This document shows positions 35,372 through 43,657 of a DNA stretch of 57,449 bases, in pieces. The notes beneath the pieces are model-generated. The model worked only from the letters and a program-made list of their open reading frames with translations. It ran no database searches and was not told where the DNA came from. The first letter of the stretch is position 1. The number at the start of each line of letters is the position of its first letter. This DNA is from Burkholderia ambifaria (lineage in GTDB: Bacteria > Pseudomonadota > Gammaproteobacteria > Burkholderiales > Burkholderiaceae), in assembly GCF_001443045.1 (NCBI RefSeq), contig NZ_LKPJ01000039.1, positions 1-57,449 of the forward strand, given 5' to 3'. The position numbers were made by a program, and so were the translations under genes.

Positions 35372-36670
35372 ATGACCGATACGACAATCGAACATCTGCG
35401 CGCTCGCCGCGTGTGGGACTCACGCGGCCGGCCTACCGTGGAAGCCGAGGTGACGCTCAAAAGCGGCGCGACCGGGCGCGCCATCGCACCTGCCGGCGCG
35501 TCCACCGGCACGGGCGAGGCGCTCGACCTGCGCGACGGCGGCAGCGCATTCGGCGGCCTGGACGTCACACAGCCGATCGCCCAGATCAATGGCGACATCG
35601 CGTCGACGCTGCGTGGCATGGACGCCCGCGAGCAATCGCGAATCGACCAGCGGCTGATCGATCTCGACGGCACGCCGAACCGCAGCAGACTGGGCGGCAA
35701 CGCGATCGTCGCGACATCGATGGCGATCCTGCATGCCGCCGCGGCGGCAAGTGGCCTGCCGCTCTGGCGTTATCTGGCCGGAGATCGGCAAACCGTTCGC
35801 ACGCCACTGCCCGAGATACAGATTTTCGGTGGCGGCGCGCATGCGTCGCGCCGCGTGGACGTGCAGGACTTCATGGTCATGTGCCCTGCCGCAAGCAGCT
35901 TCGGCGAAGCGCTCGAATGGACCGCCGAGGTCTATCTTGCCGCCGGCTCACTGATGAAGCAGGCCGGCAAACTGCAGGGGGTGGCCGACGAAGGCGGTTA
36001 CTGGCCGGCCTTCGACAGCAATGAAGAGGCGCTCGACATGCTTGTGGCGGCCATCGACAAAACGGGTCTGCGCGCCGGGGACCAGGTCGGCATCTCGCTC
36101 GATATCGCTGCTTCCGATTTCGGCAGCAATGGCCGATATACGCTTGCGCTCGATGGTCGCGAGCTCGATACCGACGGCATGATCAACATGCTCGGTCGAT
36201 GGCTCGATACCTATCCGATCCTCTCGATCGAGGATCCGCTTGCCGAAGACGATGCCACGGGCTTTTGCGAGTTCACCCAACGCTACGGTACCCGCTGCCA
36301 GGTCATTGGCGACGACTTTCTCGTGACGAATGCGGCGCGCGTCGCGCTGGCCGCATCGCAACGCGCGGTCAACGCCGTCCTGATCAAGCCGAACCAGGCC
36401 GGCACCGTCACCGAGACCCATGCCGCGCTCATCGCAGGCCAATCGGCCGGCTTCGGGACCATCGTTTCGGCACGCTCGGGAGAAACCGAAGACGTCACCA
36501 TTGCGCACCTGAGCGTTGGCTGGGACGCCGGACAACTTAAGGTCGGCTCGTTCTCCCGCTCGGAGCGGATGGCGAAGTGGAACGAGGTGCTGCGCATCGA
36601 AGAAGCGCTGGGACGCGACGCACAATTCAGCGGCTGGTCCGCGCTCCCGATCCGCGATCGCCCGAACTGA
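35372..36670 (+). CDS. Enolase-like protein with altered active site
   Basis: A 432-residue enolase homologue. Kept: the GASTG loop, the base Glu (VADEGGYWP), metal ligands in SLDIAASDF, SIEDPLAEDD and VIGDDFLVTN, the two catalytic Lys (LIKPNQAG, GQLKVGS) and the His of FGGGAHAS. Changed: the His of the usual SHRSGETED is Ala (SARSGETED), and the Glu of the usual IQEFM is Asp (VQDFM). It is therefore unlikely to be the housekeeping enolase and may act on a substituted 2-phospho-hydroxy acid or a related substrate. It sits in a catabolic operon with a LacI-type operator upstream, and a kinase and 2-hydroxyacid dehydrogenase are in the same putative regulon. ATG at 35372 is preferred; TTG at 35348 is possible. 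Confidence 0.88.
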   Translation: MTDTTIEHLRARRVWDSRGRPTVEAEVTLKSGATGRAIAPAGASTGTGEALDLRDGGSAFGGLDVTQPIAQINGDIASTLRGMDAREQSRIDQRLIDLDGTPNRSRLGGNAIVATSMAILHAAAAASGLPLWRYLAGDRQTVRTPLPEIQIFGGGAHASRRVDVQDFMVMCPAASSFGEALEWTAEVYLAAGSLMKQAGKLQGVADEGGYWPAFDSNEEALDMLVAAIDKTGLRAGDQVGISLDIAASDFGSNGRYTLALDGRELDTDGMINMLGRWLDTYPILSIEDPLAEDDATGFCEFTQRYGTRCQVIGDDFLVTNAARVALAASQRAVNAVLIKPNQAGTVTETHAALIAGQSAGFGTIVSARSGETEDVTIAHLSVGWDAGQLKVGSFSRSERMAKWNEVLRIEEALGRDAQFSGWSALPIRDRPN

Positions 36671-36739
36671 AACATTGAATTGAATCGCATTAGAACCAGA
36701 CAGACAGCTTGCCTGCACATTCATCATCAGGAGGTCATC

Positions 36740-37747
36740 ATGTTGCCTGAAGTCAATCATCGGCCGCCGTTCAACATCACGCGCGCCAGTCATATCGTGC
36801 TCAATGTCGCCGACCTGGCGAAAAGCCGCGCATTCTATGTCGACATCGTCGGTCTCGTCGTAACCGAGGAAGGCGACGGCATCTGCTATCTGCGCGGACT
36901 GTCCGAGGCGTGTCACCACAGCCTGGTGCTCGTGCAATCGAATGAGGCATCCACATGCAAACGGATCGGGTTTCGCGTGTTCCTGGAGGAGGACCTCGAC
37001 GACGCCTACGCTTTCTTCAAGGCCGAGGGCCTGCCGTCCGAATGGGTGGACGCTCCGTTCCAGGGAAGGACGTTGCACGTATCGGATCCGTTCGGAACGA
37101 AGATCGAGCTGTGCGCCCAGATGCAGACGCGGCCGCGCCTGTATCTCGAGCGCGACAAGTTCAAGGGCGCTCATGCACAGCGGCTGGATCATTTCCAGAT
37201 CTTCTCGCCCGATACCTACGCGTCGTGTGCGTTCTACAGCAGGCTGGGATTCCGCAATTCGGAGTACCTCGCGCACGGCGAACGCCTCCTTGGCGCCTTC
37301 ATGTACCGCAAAGGCACCTGCCTCGATCTCGCCATCGTCGAAAACGACGGCCCCTGCATGCATCATTTCGCATACATCGTTCCCGAGTCGCACAACATCT
37401 TCACCGCGTGCGACCTTGCGGGGATCTACGGCTATGCGCATGAAGTAGAGCGCGGCCCCGGCCGCCATGGCCCGGGCGGCATGCTTTTCGTCTACCTGCG
37501 CGACCCCGACGGCCATCGCGTCGAATTGTGCGACGGCCACTATCAGACGATCGATATCGAGATCGAACCCGTCCGGTGGGACGCGGGCTCGCTCAATACG
37601 AGCGTGCGCTGGGGCATGCCGGCGTCGCACCGCTGGTACTTCGAGGCATCGAAATTCGAGGGCGCGGCACTCGTCGAGACACGCAACAAGCCTAACCCCG
37701 AGACACTCGAGCGTTATGTGCAAAAAGCGCTTGCGGCCCAACATTGA
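36740..37747 (+). CDS. VOC-family extradiol dioxygenase-like protein
   Basis: A 335-residue two-domain vicinal-oxygen-chelate protein resembling homoprotocatechuate or catechol 2,3-dioxygenase. The Fe ligands expected for an extradiol enzyme are visible: His in RASHIVLNV, His in QRLDHFQIF and Glu in DGHRVELCDG. A further active-site His is in MHHFAYIV. The start has a strong CAGGAGGTCATC before it. It is in the cupin-enolase operon, followed by a CMD-family gene after 17 bases. Ring cleavage of a substituted catechol would feed the FAH-type enzymes of the regulon; this is inference. Confidence 0.87.
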   Translation: MLPEVNHRPPFNITRASHIVLNVADLAKSRAFYVDIVGLVVTEEGDGICYLRGLSEACHHSLVLVQSNEASTCKRIGFRVFLEEDLDDAYAFFKAEGLPSEWVDAPFQGRTLHVSDPFGTKIELCAQMQTRPRLYLERDKFKGAHAQRLDHFQIFSPDTYASCAFYSRLGFRNSEYLAHGERLLGAFMYRKGTCLDLAIVENDGPCMHHFAYIVPESHNIFTACDLAGIYGYAHEVERGPGRHGPGGMLFVYLRDPDGHRVELCDGHYQTIDIEIEPVRWDAGSLNTSVRWGMPASHRWYFEASKFEGAALVETRNKPNPETLERYVQKALAAQH

Positions 37748-37764
37748 ACAAGGATCACGTACCC

Positions 37765-38298
37765 ATGGCACGCGTCAAATACCTCCAGCGCTCCGATCTC
37801 GCGGGCATCGACGACACGCTCTTCGACAGGCTCGAACGTGAACGCAAAGTCCCCACCGCGAACATTTTTCGGGCGCTTGCGAACGCTCCGGCGATTCTGC
37901 AGGAATTTCTCTCGTATGCAAACGCGATCCGCGCATCGTCGATCAGCCCCAAGTTGCGCGAACTTGCGATCCTGACCGTCGGACACTGCTCGGGATCGGA
38001 GTACGAGATTGCCCATCATCAATCGCATGGGCTGAAAGCCGGTATCAGCGAGGCGCAGCTCGAGGCCATCCCCGATTTCGAAGCGTCACCGCTTTTCGAT
38101 GACGAGGAACGTGCGGTGATGGCCGTGGCAAAGGAATGCACGTTGAAGGTCAACGTGAGCGACGCCGCCTGGAGAAATGTCGCTGCGTTCCTGAACGAGC
38201 GCCAGCTGGTCGAACTCGCGCTGAACATTGCCTGGTACAACTCGGGCGTGCGCATCATGGGCGCCCTTGCGATCGAACTGGAGGAGAGCTACCGCTGA
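37765..38298 (+). CDS. Carboxymuconolactone decarboxylase-family protein
   Basis: A 177-residue AhpD-like CMD-family protein. The core reads LRELAILTVGHCSGSEYEIAHHQSHG, with the Glu-x-x-x-His-His of the family but without the CxxC of peroxidase-type AhpD. That pattern points to a lyase or an unknown enzyme rather than a disulfide reductase. It follows the dioxygenase gene by 17 bases, with AAGGATC upstream of the ATG. Its role in the pathway is unknown. Confidence 0.87.
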   Translation: MARVKYLQRSDLAGIDDTLFDRLERERKVPTANIFRALANAPAILQEFLSYANAIRASSISPKLRELAILTVGHCSGSEYEIAHHQSHGLKAGISEAQLEAIPDFEASPLFDDEERAVMAVAKECTLKVNVSDAAWRNVAAFLNERQLVELALNIAWYNSGVRIMGALAIELEESYR

Positions 38299-38459
38299 TT
38301 TTGCCCGACTGCTTGACAGGTCGATAACACGTTGAACGTATATGCGCGCGGGGCGATCTCAACACGCTCAGACTGCATCCGCACGATGCCGCGCGCGTCC
38401 GCCGGCGCCATATTGCACACGAAAGCCACGCGGAAAAAATTCACATGGAAGAGGACACT

Positions 38460-39569
38460 ATGGAAAGAACGATGGTTGCCGCACGGCTGCATGCTCTCGG
38501 CACGCCGATGACACTCGACACCATTCCCGTTCCCAAGCCGAGACCGACCGACGTGCTCGTCCGGGTCAAGGCTTGCGGCATCGTGCCGAACATGGCCAAC
38601 GTGATCAACAACTGGCCCATCTGGTTCCCACATCAGCCACTGCCGAAGTTTCCCGCGATTTTCGGCCTCGATCCTGCCGGCATCGTCGAGGAAGTCGGCG
38701 AGGCTGTCATCAACGTCAAGCCGGGCGATCGGGTCTACGTGAGCCCGCTGCGCTCGTGCGGTTCCTGCAAGGCATGCCGCGCCGGCCGACGCAGCGAGTG
38801 TCGCTATTACACGCTCAACGGCTACTTCAGTACGAGCCGGGACGGACAGCGCATCTTCGACCTTTACCCCTATGGCGGTTTCGGCGAGTACATGACTGCG
38901 CCCGAGTATGCGATCGTCAACATTCCCGATAACCTGAGTTTCGAGCAGGCCGGGCGGTTCGGCTATCTGGGCACGTCGTATGGCGCATTGAAAAATGCCG
39001 GTGCCGGCCCCGGGCAGGTTGCGTTGATCGATGGCGTGACGGGCACACTCGGTGTCGCCGCGACGGTGCTCGGGCTTGCGATGGGACTGACACGCATTCT
39101 TGGGACCGGGCGCGATCAGCGCCTGCTTGAACGCGTCAAGGCGCTCGCGCCCGAGCGCATTGAAGTCATGCGTCTCGGGGAAGGGTCAGTCGGCGATTGG
39201 GCGAAGTCGCTGACTGGCGGAGAAGGGGCCGATTTCGTGATCAGCGCGCTTGGCGCGAAGGCCCCTGCGGCCACGATGATCGATTCGATGAAGGGCGTGC
39301 GACGGGGCGGGAAGATCGTCAACGTCGGCGGCGTCGCGGAGGACCTGCCGATCGACGTGAAATGGCTGATGGACGAGCAGGTCCATCTGATTGGCTCGAA
39401 CTGGTTCACGACCGCGCAAGGTCAGGAAATGGCCGATATGGTCCAGACCGGGGCCATCGATCTGTCATACCTCGAGCATCGCCGTTTCCCGCTTTCACGT
39501 GTCAATGAAGCGATCTCCGGATTGAAGGATCGTGAAGGAGGGTTCAGCAATTACGTCGTGATTCCTTGA
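38460..39569 (+). CDS. Zinc-type MDR alcohol dehydrogenase
   Basis: A 369-residue medium-chain dehydrogenase. The structural zinc lobe is clear (CGSCKACRAGRRSEC, four Cys). The catalytic zinc ligands of classical enzymes are not where expected: the usual CGTD segment reads CGIVPNMANV and the usual GHE segment reads FGLDPAGIV. The dinucleotide fold is less canonical (IDGVTGTLGVAATVLGLA). It may be a reductase that does not need catalytic zinc. Start ATG at 38460 has AGAGGAC upstream; ATG at 38445 is an alternative. It is the last gene of the operon and is followed by a strong hairpin. Confidence 0.87.
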   Translation: MERTMVAARLHALGTPMTLDTIPVPKPRPTDVLVRVKACGIVPNMANVINNWPIWFPHQPLPKFPAIFGLDPAGIVEEVGEAVINVKPGDRVYVSPLRSCGSCKACRAGRRSECRYYTLNGYFSTSRDGQRIFDLYPYGGFGEYMTAPEYAIVNIPDNLSFEQAGRFGYLGTSYGALKNAGAGPGQVALIDGVTGTLGVAATVLGLAMGLTRILGTGRDQRLLERVKALAPERIEVMRLGEGSVGDWAKSLTGGEGADFVISALGAKAPAATMIDSMKGVRRGGKIVNVGGVAEDLPIDVKWLMDEQVHLIGSNWFTTAQGQEMADMVQTGAIDLSYLEHRRFPLSRVNEAISGLKDREGGFSNYVVIP

Positions 39570-39637
39570 TTCCAACTGGATCGGCGTGCGTCCGTAGCAG
39601 TGGCGCATGTCCTTCCTGATTTTCGTTGTGTCGCCTT

Positions 39638-39659
39638 GGGCCAGCCGTCGCGCTGGCCC
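39638..39659 (+). terminator. Terminator hairpin after the enolase-dioxygenase operon
   Basis: GGGCCAGC-CGTCGC-GCTGGCCC, an eight-pair GC-rich stem with a six-base loop, followed by GTTCATTTG. It is 69 bases after the MDR stop codon and the strongest intrinsic-terminator candidate noticed in the window. Confidence 0.55.
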
Positions 39660-39857
39660 GTTCATTTGAGCTTGTCGAGCACGATGAAGCACCAGCGGCC
39701 TGCTTTTGCTCCCGCTGGGAATTGCAGTCGCGAAAGACAACGGTGAATTCCGCCTCCTAAGTATTTACCCCGATCGATGGTCTCTCTACACTGCTCTCAT
39801 GCGTTGCGGCAATCTCGCCGCGGCTGGCATGGATGACAAGCCTTGAGGACCAACAAT

Positions 39858-40130
39858 ATGAAATCGACGATCGGAATCGTGGTGATGATCGGCGCGCTCG
39901 GCGCACCGGCCATTTCGTTTGCCCAAACGGATGGGCCCGTCACGCGCGCGCAAGTCAAGGCTGAACTCGCCCGCCTCGAACAGGCGGGATACAATCCGAC
40001 GGGCAGCGGCACCGACTATCCCGTCGGCATGCGGGCCGCCGAGGCGCAGCTCGCACGCCACGGCACAGACCATTCGGCGCCGGGCTATGGTGGCCAACGC
40101 GAAGGCACGTCGGAATCGGGAACGCGATGA
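39858..40130 (+). CDS. Small secreted DUF4148-domain protein
   Basis: A 90-residue protein with a signal peptide (MKSTIGIVVMIGALGAPAISFA). The mature part has the DUF4148 signature VTRAQVKAELARLEQAGYNP, then DYPVGMRAAEAQLA. Function unknown; such proteins are abundant in Burkholderiales and are presumed periplasmic. Start ATG at 39858 has TTGAGGACC upstream. It is placed after the terminator and so is an independent unit; it converges on the LysR gene. Confidence 0.85.
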   Translation: MKSTIGIVVMIGALGAPAISFAQTDGPVTRAQVKAELARLEQAGYNPTGSGTDYPVGMRAAEAQLARHGTDHSAPGYGGQREGTSESGTR

Positions 40131-40235
40131 TGTCAATCAAGGCCGGGCGGGATGCGCAGGTCGATAGTCGCGGTCACGTATGCACGAGTTGCAAACGACA
40201 ATGAGCGATCGCATCGCGCCGCCGGTACATGCGAA

Positions 40236-41174
40236 TCACGCGTCGTACAGATTCGCCAGCGCGCGCTTGTCTGCATCAAACCGCGTCGGCAGATCTTCGC
40301 GAAGGAACTCGATCCACGCGCGAATCTTCGCATCGAGAAACTGCCGCGATGGATAGAGTGCATAGACGTTGACCGGCTGGACTTCATAATCCCGCATCAC
40401 CCTCACTAGCGCACCCGAGGCCAAACCAGGCAGGGCGACGGCCCACGGCAGGATCGCGATGCCTAGACCGCTCCGTACCGCAGGCTCCAGTGCCTCGACA
40501 ACGTTGACAGCAAAGCGCGCAGCACCGATGTCGACGGCATACGGCGTTCCCGTGCCGGCAAACACCCATTTGTCCACCGGGAAAACGGGTGTCGTCAATT
40601 GCAGGCATTGATGCGCATTCAACTCGCACGGCTGCCCGGGTTCGCCGTGAGCCGCCAGATAATCCGGCGATGCGCAAATGATCCCGGAGATGCTGCCGAG
40701 CAGCACGCTGACCAGACCGGAATCAGGCAGCTCCGGAGCAAGGACGATCGAAGCATCGTAGCCCTCCTCCAGCACGTTGGGCACCGCGCTCGACAGCGTC
40801 AGCTCGACGCTCAGCAGCGGGAACTGTTGCTGGTACTTCAAGACCGCCGGGACGACGAGGTGATGTCCGAAGCTCGAAAGCGCATGCACCCGCAAGCGTC
40901 CGGACGGACGATGCATCGCCGAGCCCGCCTCCGTTTCCGCTTCGTCGATGCTCGCAAGAATCGCCCGGCAGCGATGCAAGTACCGCTCGCCCGCCTCCGT
41001 GAGCACCACGTTTCTCGTCGTTCTATTCAGGAGGCGCGTGCCGAGGTGACTCTCGAGATGCGACACGGCGCGGGAGATGACCGGAGTCGCCAAGTTCAGC
41101 TTGCGTGCGGTAGACGCAAAACCGCCTTCGATTGCGACTCGTGCGAAGATGCGCATGCTTTGGAGCGTATCCAT
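40236..41174 (-). CDS. LysR-family regulator
   Basis: A 312-residue LysR-type regulator of the large CrgA/DsdC-like group. The HTH reads MRIFARVAIEGGFASTARKLN with the recognition helix around TPVISRAVSHLE, followed by TRLLNRTTRNVVLTEAGERY. ATG at 41174 (MDTLQSM) is the family start; the frame to 41243 is unsupported. A perfect LacI-type palindrome lies 98 bases upstream, so this regulator may itself be under LacI control, forming a cascade. Its targets are not evident. Confidence 0.88.
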   Translation of the reverse strand: MDTLQSMRIFARVAIEGGFASTARKLNLATPVISRAVSHLESHLGTRLLNRTTRNVVLTEAGERYLHRCRAILASIDEAETEAGSAMHRPSGRLRVHALSSFGHHLVVPAVLKYQQQFPLLSVELTLSSAVPNVLEEGYDASIVLAPELPDSGLVSVLLGSISGIICASPDYLAAHGEPGQPCELNAHQCLQLTTPVFPVDKWVFAGTGTPYAVDIGAARFAVNVVEALEPAVRSGLGIAILPWAVALPGLASGALVRVMRDYEVQPVNVYALYPSRQFLDAKIRAWIEFLREDLPTRFDADKRALANLYDA

Positions 41175-41271
41175 AGGCTTCCGCCTTGCAGGTGAGAATA
41201 ACGCAAATAACGTGTGGCTCGCCAAAGCCGCGGGCCGCGTCACGCTCGAAGCGTTCGTCCAATTCGATCAA

Positions 41272-41287
41272 ATGCTAACGTTAGCAT
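41272..41287. promoter_or_regulatory. LacI-type operator upstream of LysR gene
   Basis: ATGCTAACGTTAGCAT, a perfect 16-base palindrome of the same family as the operators at 20492, 34503 and 34631. Confidence 0.75.
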
Positions 41288-41726
41288 ATCGGCCGACACG
41301 GAACACGTCAACGCTCGCGAGACCTTGTCGAAGCCCGGGATGGCGACTGTGAAACAGCCGCGAGCTGCCGGATGCCGGCTTCACCAGGTGCAGCGGTCAT
41401 GGCGTAGCGGAGGCGCCCCTGCGGCGCGGCAACCTTGGCAATGCTTGCGCGCAGCTGCCATTTGACGAATTCGTAGCCGACGTCAGGCGGCGTCGACGGC
41501 TATCGGCGTGCATCCCCTACTCCCCTGCACAACCCCTTTTCGTGCATGTATGGCGGTTTGCTCCGATACCTCTATATAAATCAATGACTTGACCTGGGGT
41601 CAACTTCCAGGGGCGCGATCCTTCGGATGCCAAATCTGGCGCTTCAGCCCGCGGCGCCGTCAAGATATAACCGTGCCCGATGGCCAGTTTACCGACCCTC
41701 AACCAGCCGCTTGAACCCAGCAGGAT
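41288..41726. other. Gap between LysR and hipBA without recognised gene
   Basis: About 440 bases. A plus-strand frame stays open from about 41352 to 41590 and a small minus-strand frame lies at 41517-41702, but neither has a good start or a motif. Base composition falls toward AT near the hip promoter. Confidence 0.45.
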
Positions 41727-41841
41727 AATTTCTCGATAGAGAATTTATTGACCGATTGACCCAGATTGGGTTATTGTTTCTCCAACGGGAAATTACCATG
41801 TAATTGCTCGAGTATGACCGGATAATTTCCGAATCGAGAAA
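41727..41841. promoter_or_regulatory. Three inverted repeats in the hipBA promoter
   Basis: Three related sites read TTCTC-GATA-GAGAA (core 41730-41743), TTTCTC-CAAC-GGGAAA (41777-41792) and TTTCCG-AATC-GAGAAA (41826-41841). The last ends two bases before the hipB ATG. The common form is TTTCTC-N4-GAGAAA. This is the expected layout for HipB autorepression with several operators. Confidence 0.65.
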
Positions 41842-41843
41842 CT

Positions 41844-42179
41844 ATGGCGCGTACCCTCTCGGCGCCCGGACCGCGACCGGGCCCTCAAATTCAGGACCTC
41901 AAGGCCTTGGGCGAACTGGTGCGCAGCCGCCGGCTGGAGCTATCGCTTCGCATCGACGACGCCGCGCACGCGTGCGGCGTAGCGTCGAACGTGTTTTCGC
42001 GGCTGGAGAACGGCGGGCCGGTCGGAGTCGATCGGCTGCTGCGCGTGCTTTTCGGGCTCGGGCTCACCCTGCTGGTCACTACCAAGGAGGAGGCGATTCG
42101 TCTGCAACCCGCGCTGCCGATGGTGCACGGTGGTCGGACATCCGATGCATCGCGTGGAGACAAGGAGACCGACGTATGA
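41844..42179 (+). CDS. hipB: HipB-like antitoxin, XRE family
   Basis: A 111-residue HTH protein. The fold is visible as LGELVRSRRLELSLRIDDAAHACGVASNVFSRLENGGPVGVDRLLRVLFGLGL-type sequence from about residues 20 to 75, a standard XRE domain with an N-terminal extension of about 20 residues and a polar tail. It binds DNA and should neutralise the HipA kinase encoded next to it. The stop overlaps the hipA start by four bases (ATGA at 42176-42179). Operators with three repeats lie upstream. Confidence 0.88.
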   Translation: MARTLSAPGPRPGPQIQDLKALGELVRSRRLELSLRIDDAAHACGVASNVFSRLENGGPVGVDRLLRVLFGLGLTLLVTTKEEAIRLQPALPMVHGGRTSDASRGDKETDV

Positions 42180-43564
42180 ACCACGTTCTGCACGTTTCGA
42201 CGCACGGTGACGCGGTCGGGGTTCTCAATTTCGAGTCGCGTGAGGACCGCTACGGCTTCGGGTATGCCCCGGCGTGGCAGAACAATCCCGCGGCGTACTA
42301 TCTTTCGCCCGCCCTCCCGCTCGACCGCGCGCCGGATAGCCCCGGTTCCGTCCAGCGCTTTCTGGAAAACCTGTTGCCCGAAGGCCGCGCGCTCGACATC
42401 GTGTCGATCGTCAACCAAGTCTCGAAGAACAACATCTTTGCACTGGTCCGCCTGCTGGGTAAAGAGCCGGTCGGAGCGTTCAGTTTCCTCGCAATGGATG
42501 CAACGCCTGACGAGGCGGCGCGTATCGCCCACGAGCAGATGGGCGAGCCGATGCGTCGGCCTATCACCAATGAAGAGCTAGGGCAGCGTATCCGTGAGCG
42601 CGATGCGATTCCGTTTCCGGTCTGGGACGGCAAAGTGCGCCTGTCCTTGGCCGGCTACCAGGACAAGCTGCAGGTCCTTGTCGAGGGCGAGCAGCTCGCG
42701 CTTGCCGACGGCTCGCTCAGCTCGACGCATCTGCTAAAGCCCGAAAGCCGGAATCCGCACATGCCGTACATGGTGGCCAACGAGCACTTCTGCATGACCC
42801 TGGCCGCACGCCTGAATGTGCTCGCGCGCCTGCAGTTGCCTGTTGCGCCTGTGTCGATTCGTCGCCTGCCAGAGCCCATCCTGCTCATTGAGCGGTTTGA
42901 CCGCATCGTGCAATGGGATGCCGACGCCCCGGGCCGTGCGAAGCACGTGCTGAGAACGCACGTCATCGACGCCTGTCAGGCCTTGGACCTGCCGTCGACC
43001 TTCAAGTATGAGCGCAACCTGGGTGCGGGCGCGGATGTGCGGAACATCCGCGAGGGGGTGAGCTTTGAGCGCCTCTTTACACTGCTCGACAAGATGGTGA
43101 CGCCGGCGAGTGCGCGGCCCTATCTGCTGCGCTGGTCCATCCTCCAGCTGCTGCTCGGCAATAGCGACGCCCACGGTAAGAACCTCTCGATGCACGTGCG
43201 GCCCGCCGGACTCGTACCGGCACCGATGTACGACCTCGTGTCCGTCAACGCTTATGGCGAGCACGTCGAGCGCGACATGGCGATGGCCTATGGCGATGCC
43301 TTCCTGCCTGAAGAGGTCACGCCCTACGCGCTTGCGGACTTTGCGCGCCGTACGGGCACGCGTCCCACGCAGCTCGCTCGCGAGATAGGCGTCATGGCTC
43401 GCGGCATCCTGCGGCTCGCGCCCGAGTTGGCGGCCTCTGAGGTCTACGTGGGCGGCGAGCGCGACGTCGTGCACCAGGTGTCTGATTTCGTCAGTGCGCA
43501 GGCGAATCGACTGCTTGTGCTCGCGCGGGAGGTGCCGCGGGTCGACCCCGGACTCTTCGAATGA
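42176..43564 (+). CDS. hipA: HipA-like serine/threonine kinase toxin
   Basis: A 462-residue HipA-family kinase. The N-terminal domain runs to about residue 110 (GVLNFESREDRYGFGYAP, SPALPLD, RFLENLLPEG). The kinase part has the loop LSLAGYQDKL, equivalent to the autophosphorylation loop of E. coli HipA, then the catalytic segment GNSDAHGKNLS and the DFG-like YDLVS. In known cases HipA phosphorylates glutamyl-tRNA synthetase or another tRNA synthetase and causes growth arrest. All active-site elements seem intact. AAGGAGACC precedes the ATG, and translation is coupled to hipB. Confidence 0.92.
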   Translation: MNHVLHVSTHGDAVGVLNFESREDRYGFGYAPAWQNNPAAYYLSPALPLDRAPDSPGSVQRFLENLLPEGRALDIVSIVNQVSKNNIFALVRLLGKEPVGAFSFLAMDATPDEAARIAHEQMGEPMRRPITNEELGQRIRERDAIPFPVWDGKVRLSLAGYQDKLQVLVEGEQLALADGSLSSTHLLKPESRNPHMPYMVANEHFCMTLAARLNVLARLQLPVAPVSIRRLPEPILLIERFDRIVQWDADAPGRAKHVLRTHVIDACQALDLPSTFKYERNLGAGADVRNIREGVSFERLFTLLDKMVTPASARPYLLRWSILQLLLGNSDAHGKNLSMHVRPAGLVPAPMYDLVSVNAYGEHVERDMAMAYGDAFLPEEVTPYALADFARRTGTRPTQLAREIGVMARGILRLAPELAASEVYVGGERDVVHQVSDFVSAQANRLLVLAREVPRVDPGLFE

Positions 43565-43657
43565 TGGCCTGCGGGTTTAGTGAATCCGCGACCGGTGCGG
43601 CTTCCTATACGTCAACAATGGCGGGCACGCCACCCCGAGGTTTCGTATCGTCCATAC

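Noticed and set aside
35948..37771. 607-codon minus-strand frame opposite enolase-like and dioxygenase genes
   Set aside because: Spans two real genes and their gap on the other strand with shadow composition; no motif.
41517..41702. 61-codon minus-strand frame between LysR and hipBA
   Set aside because: TTG start without ribosome site, no motif, no neighbour supporting it.
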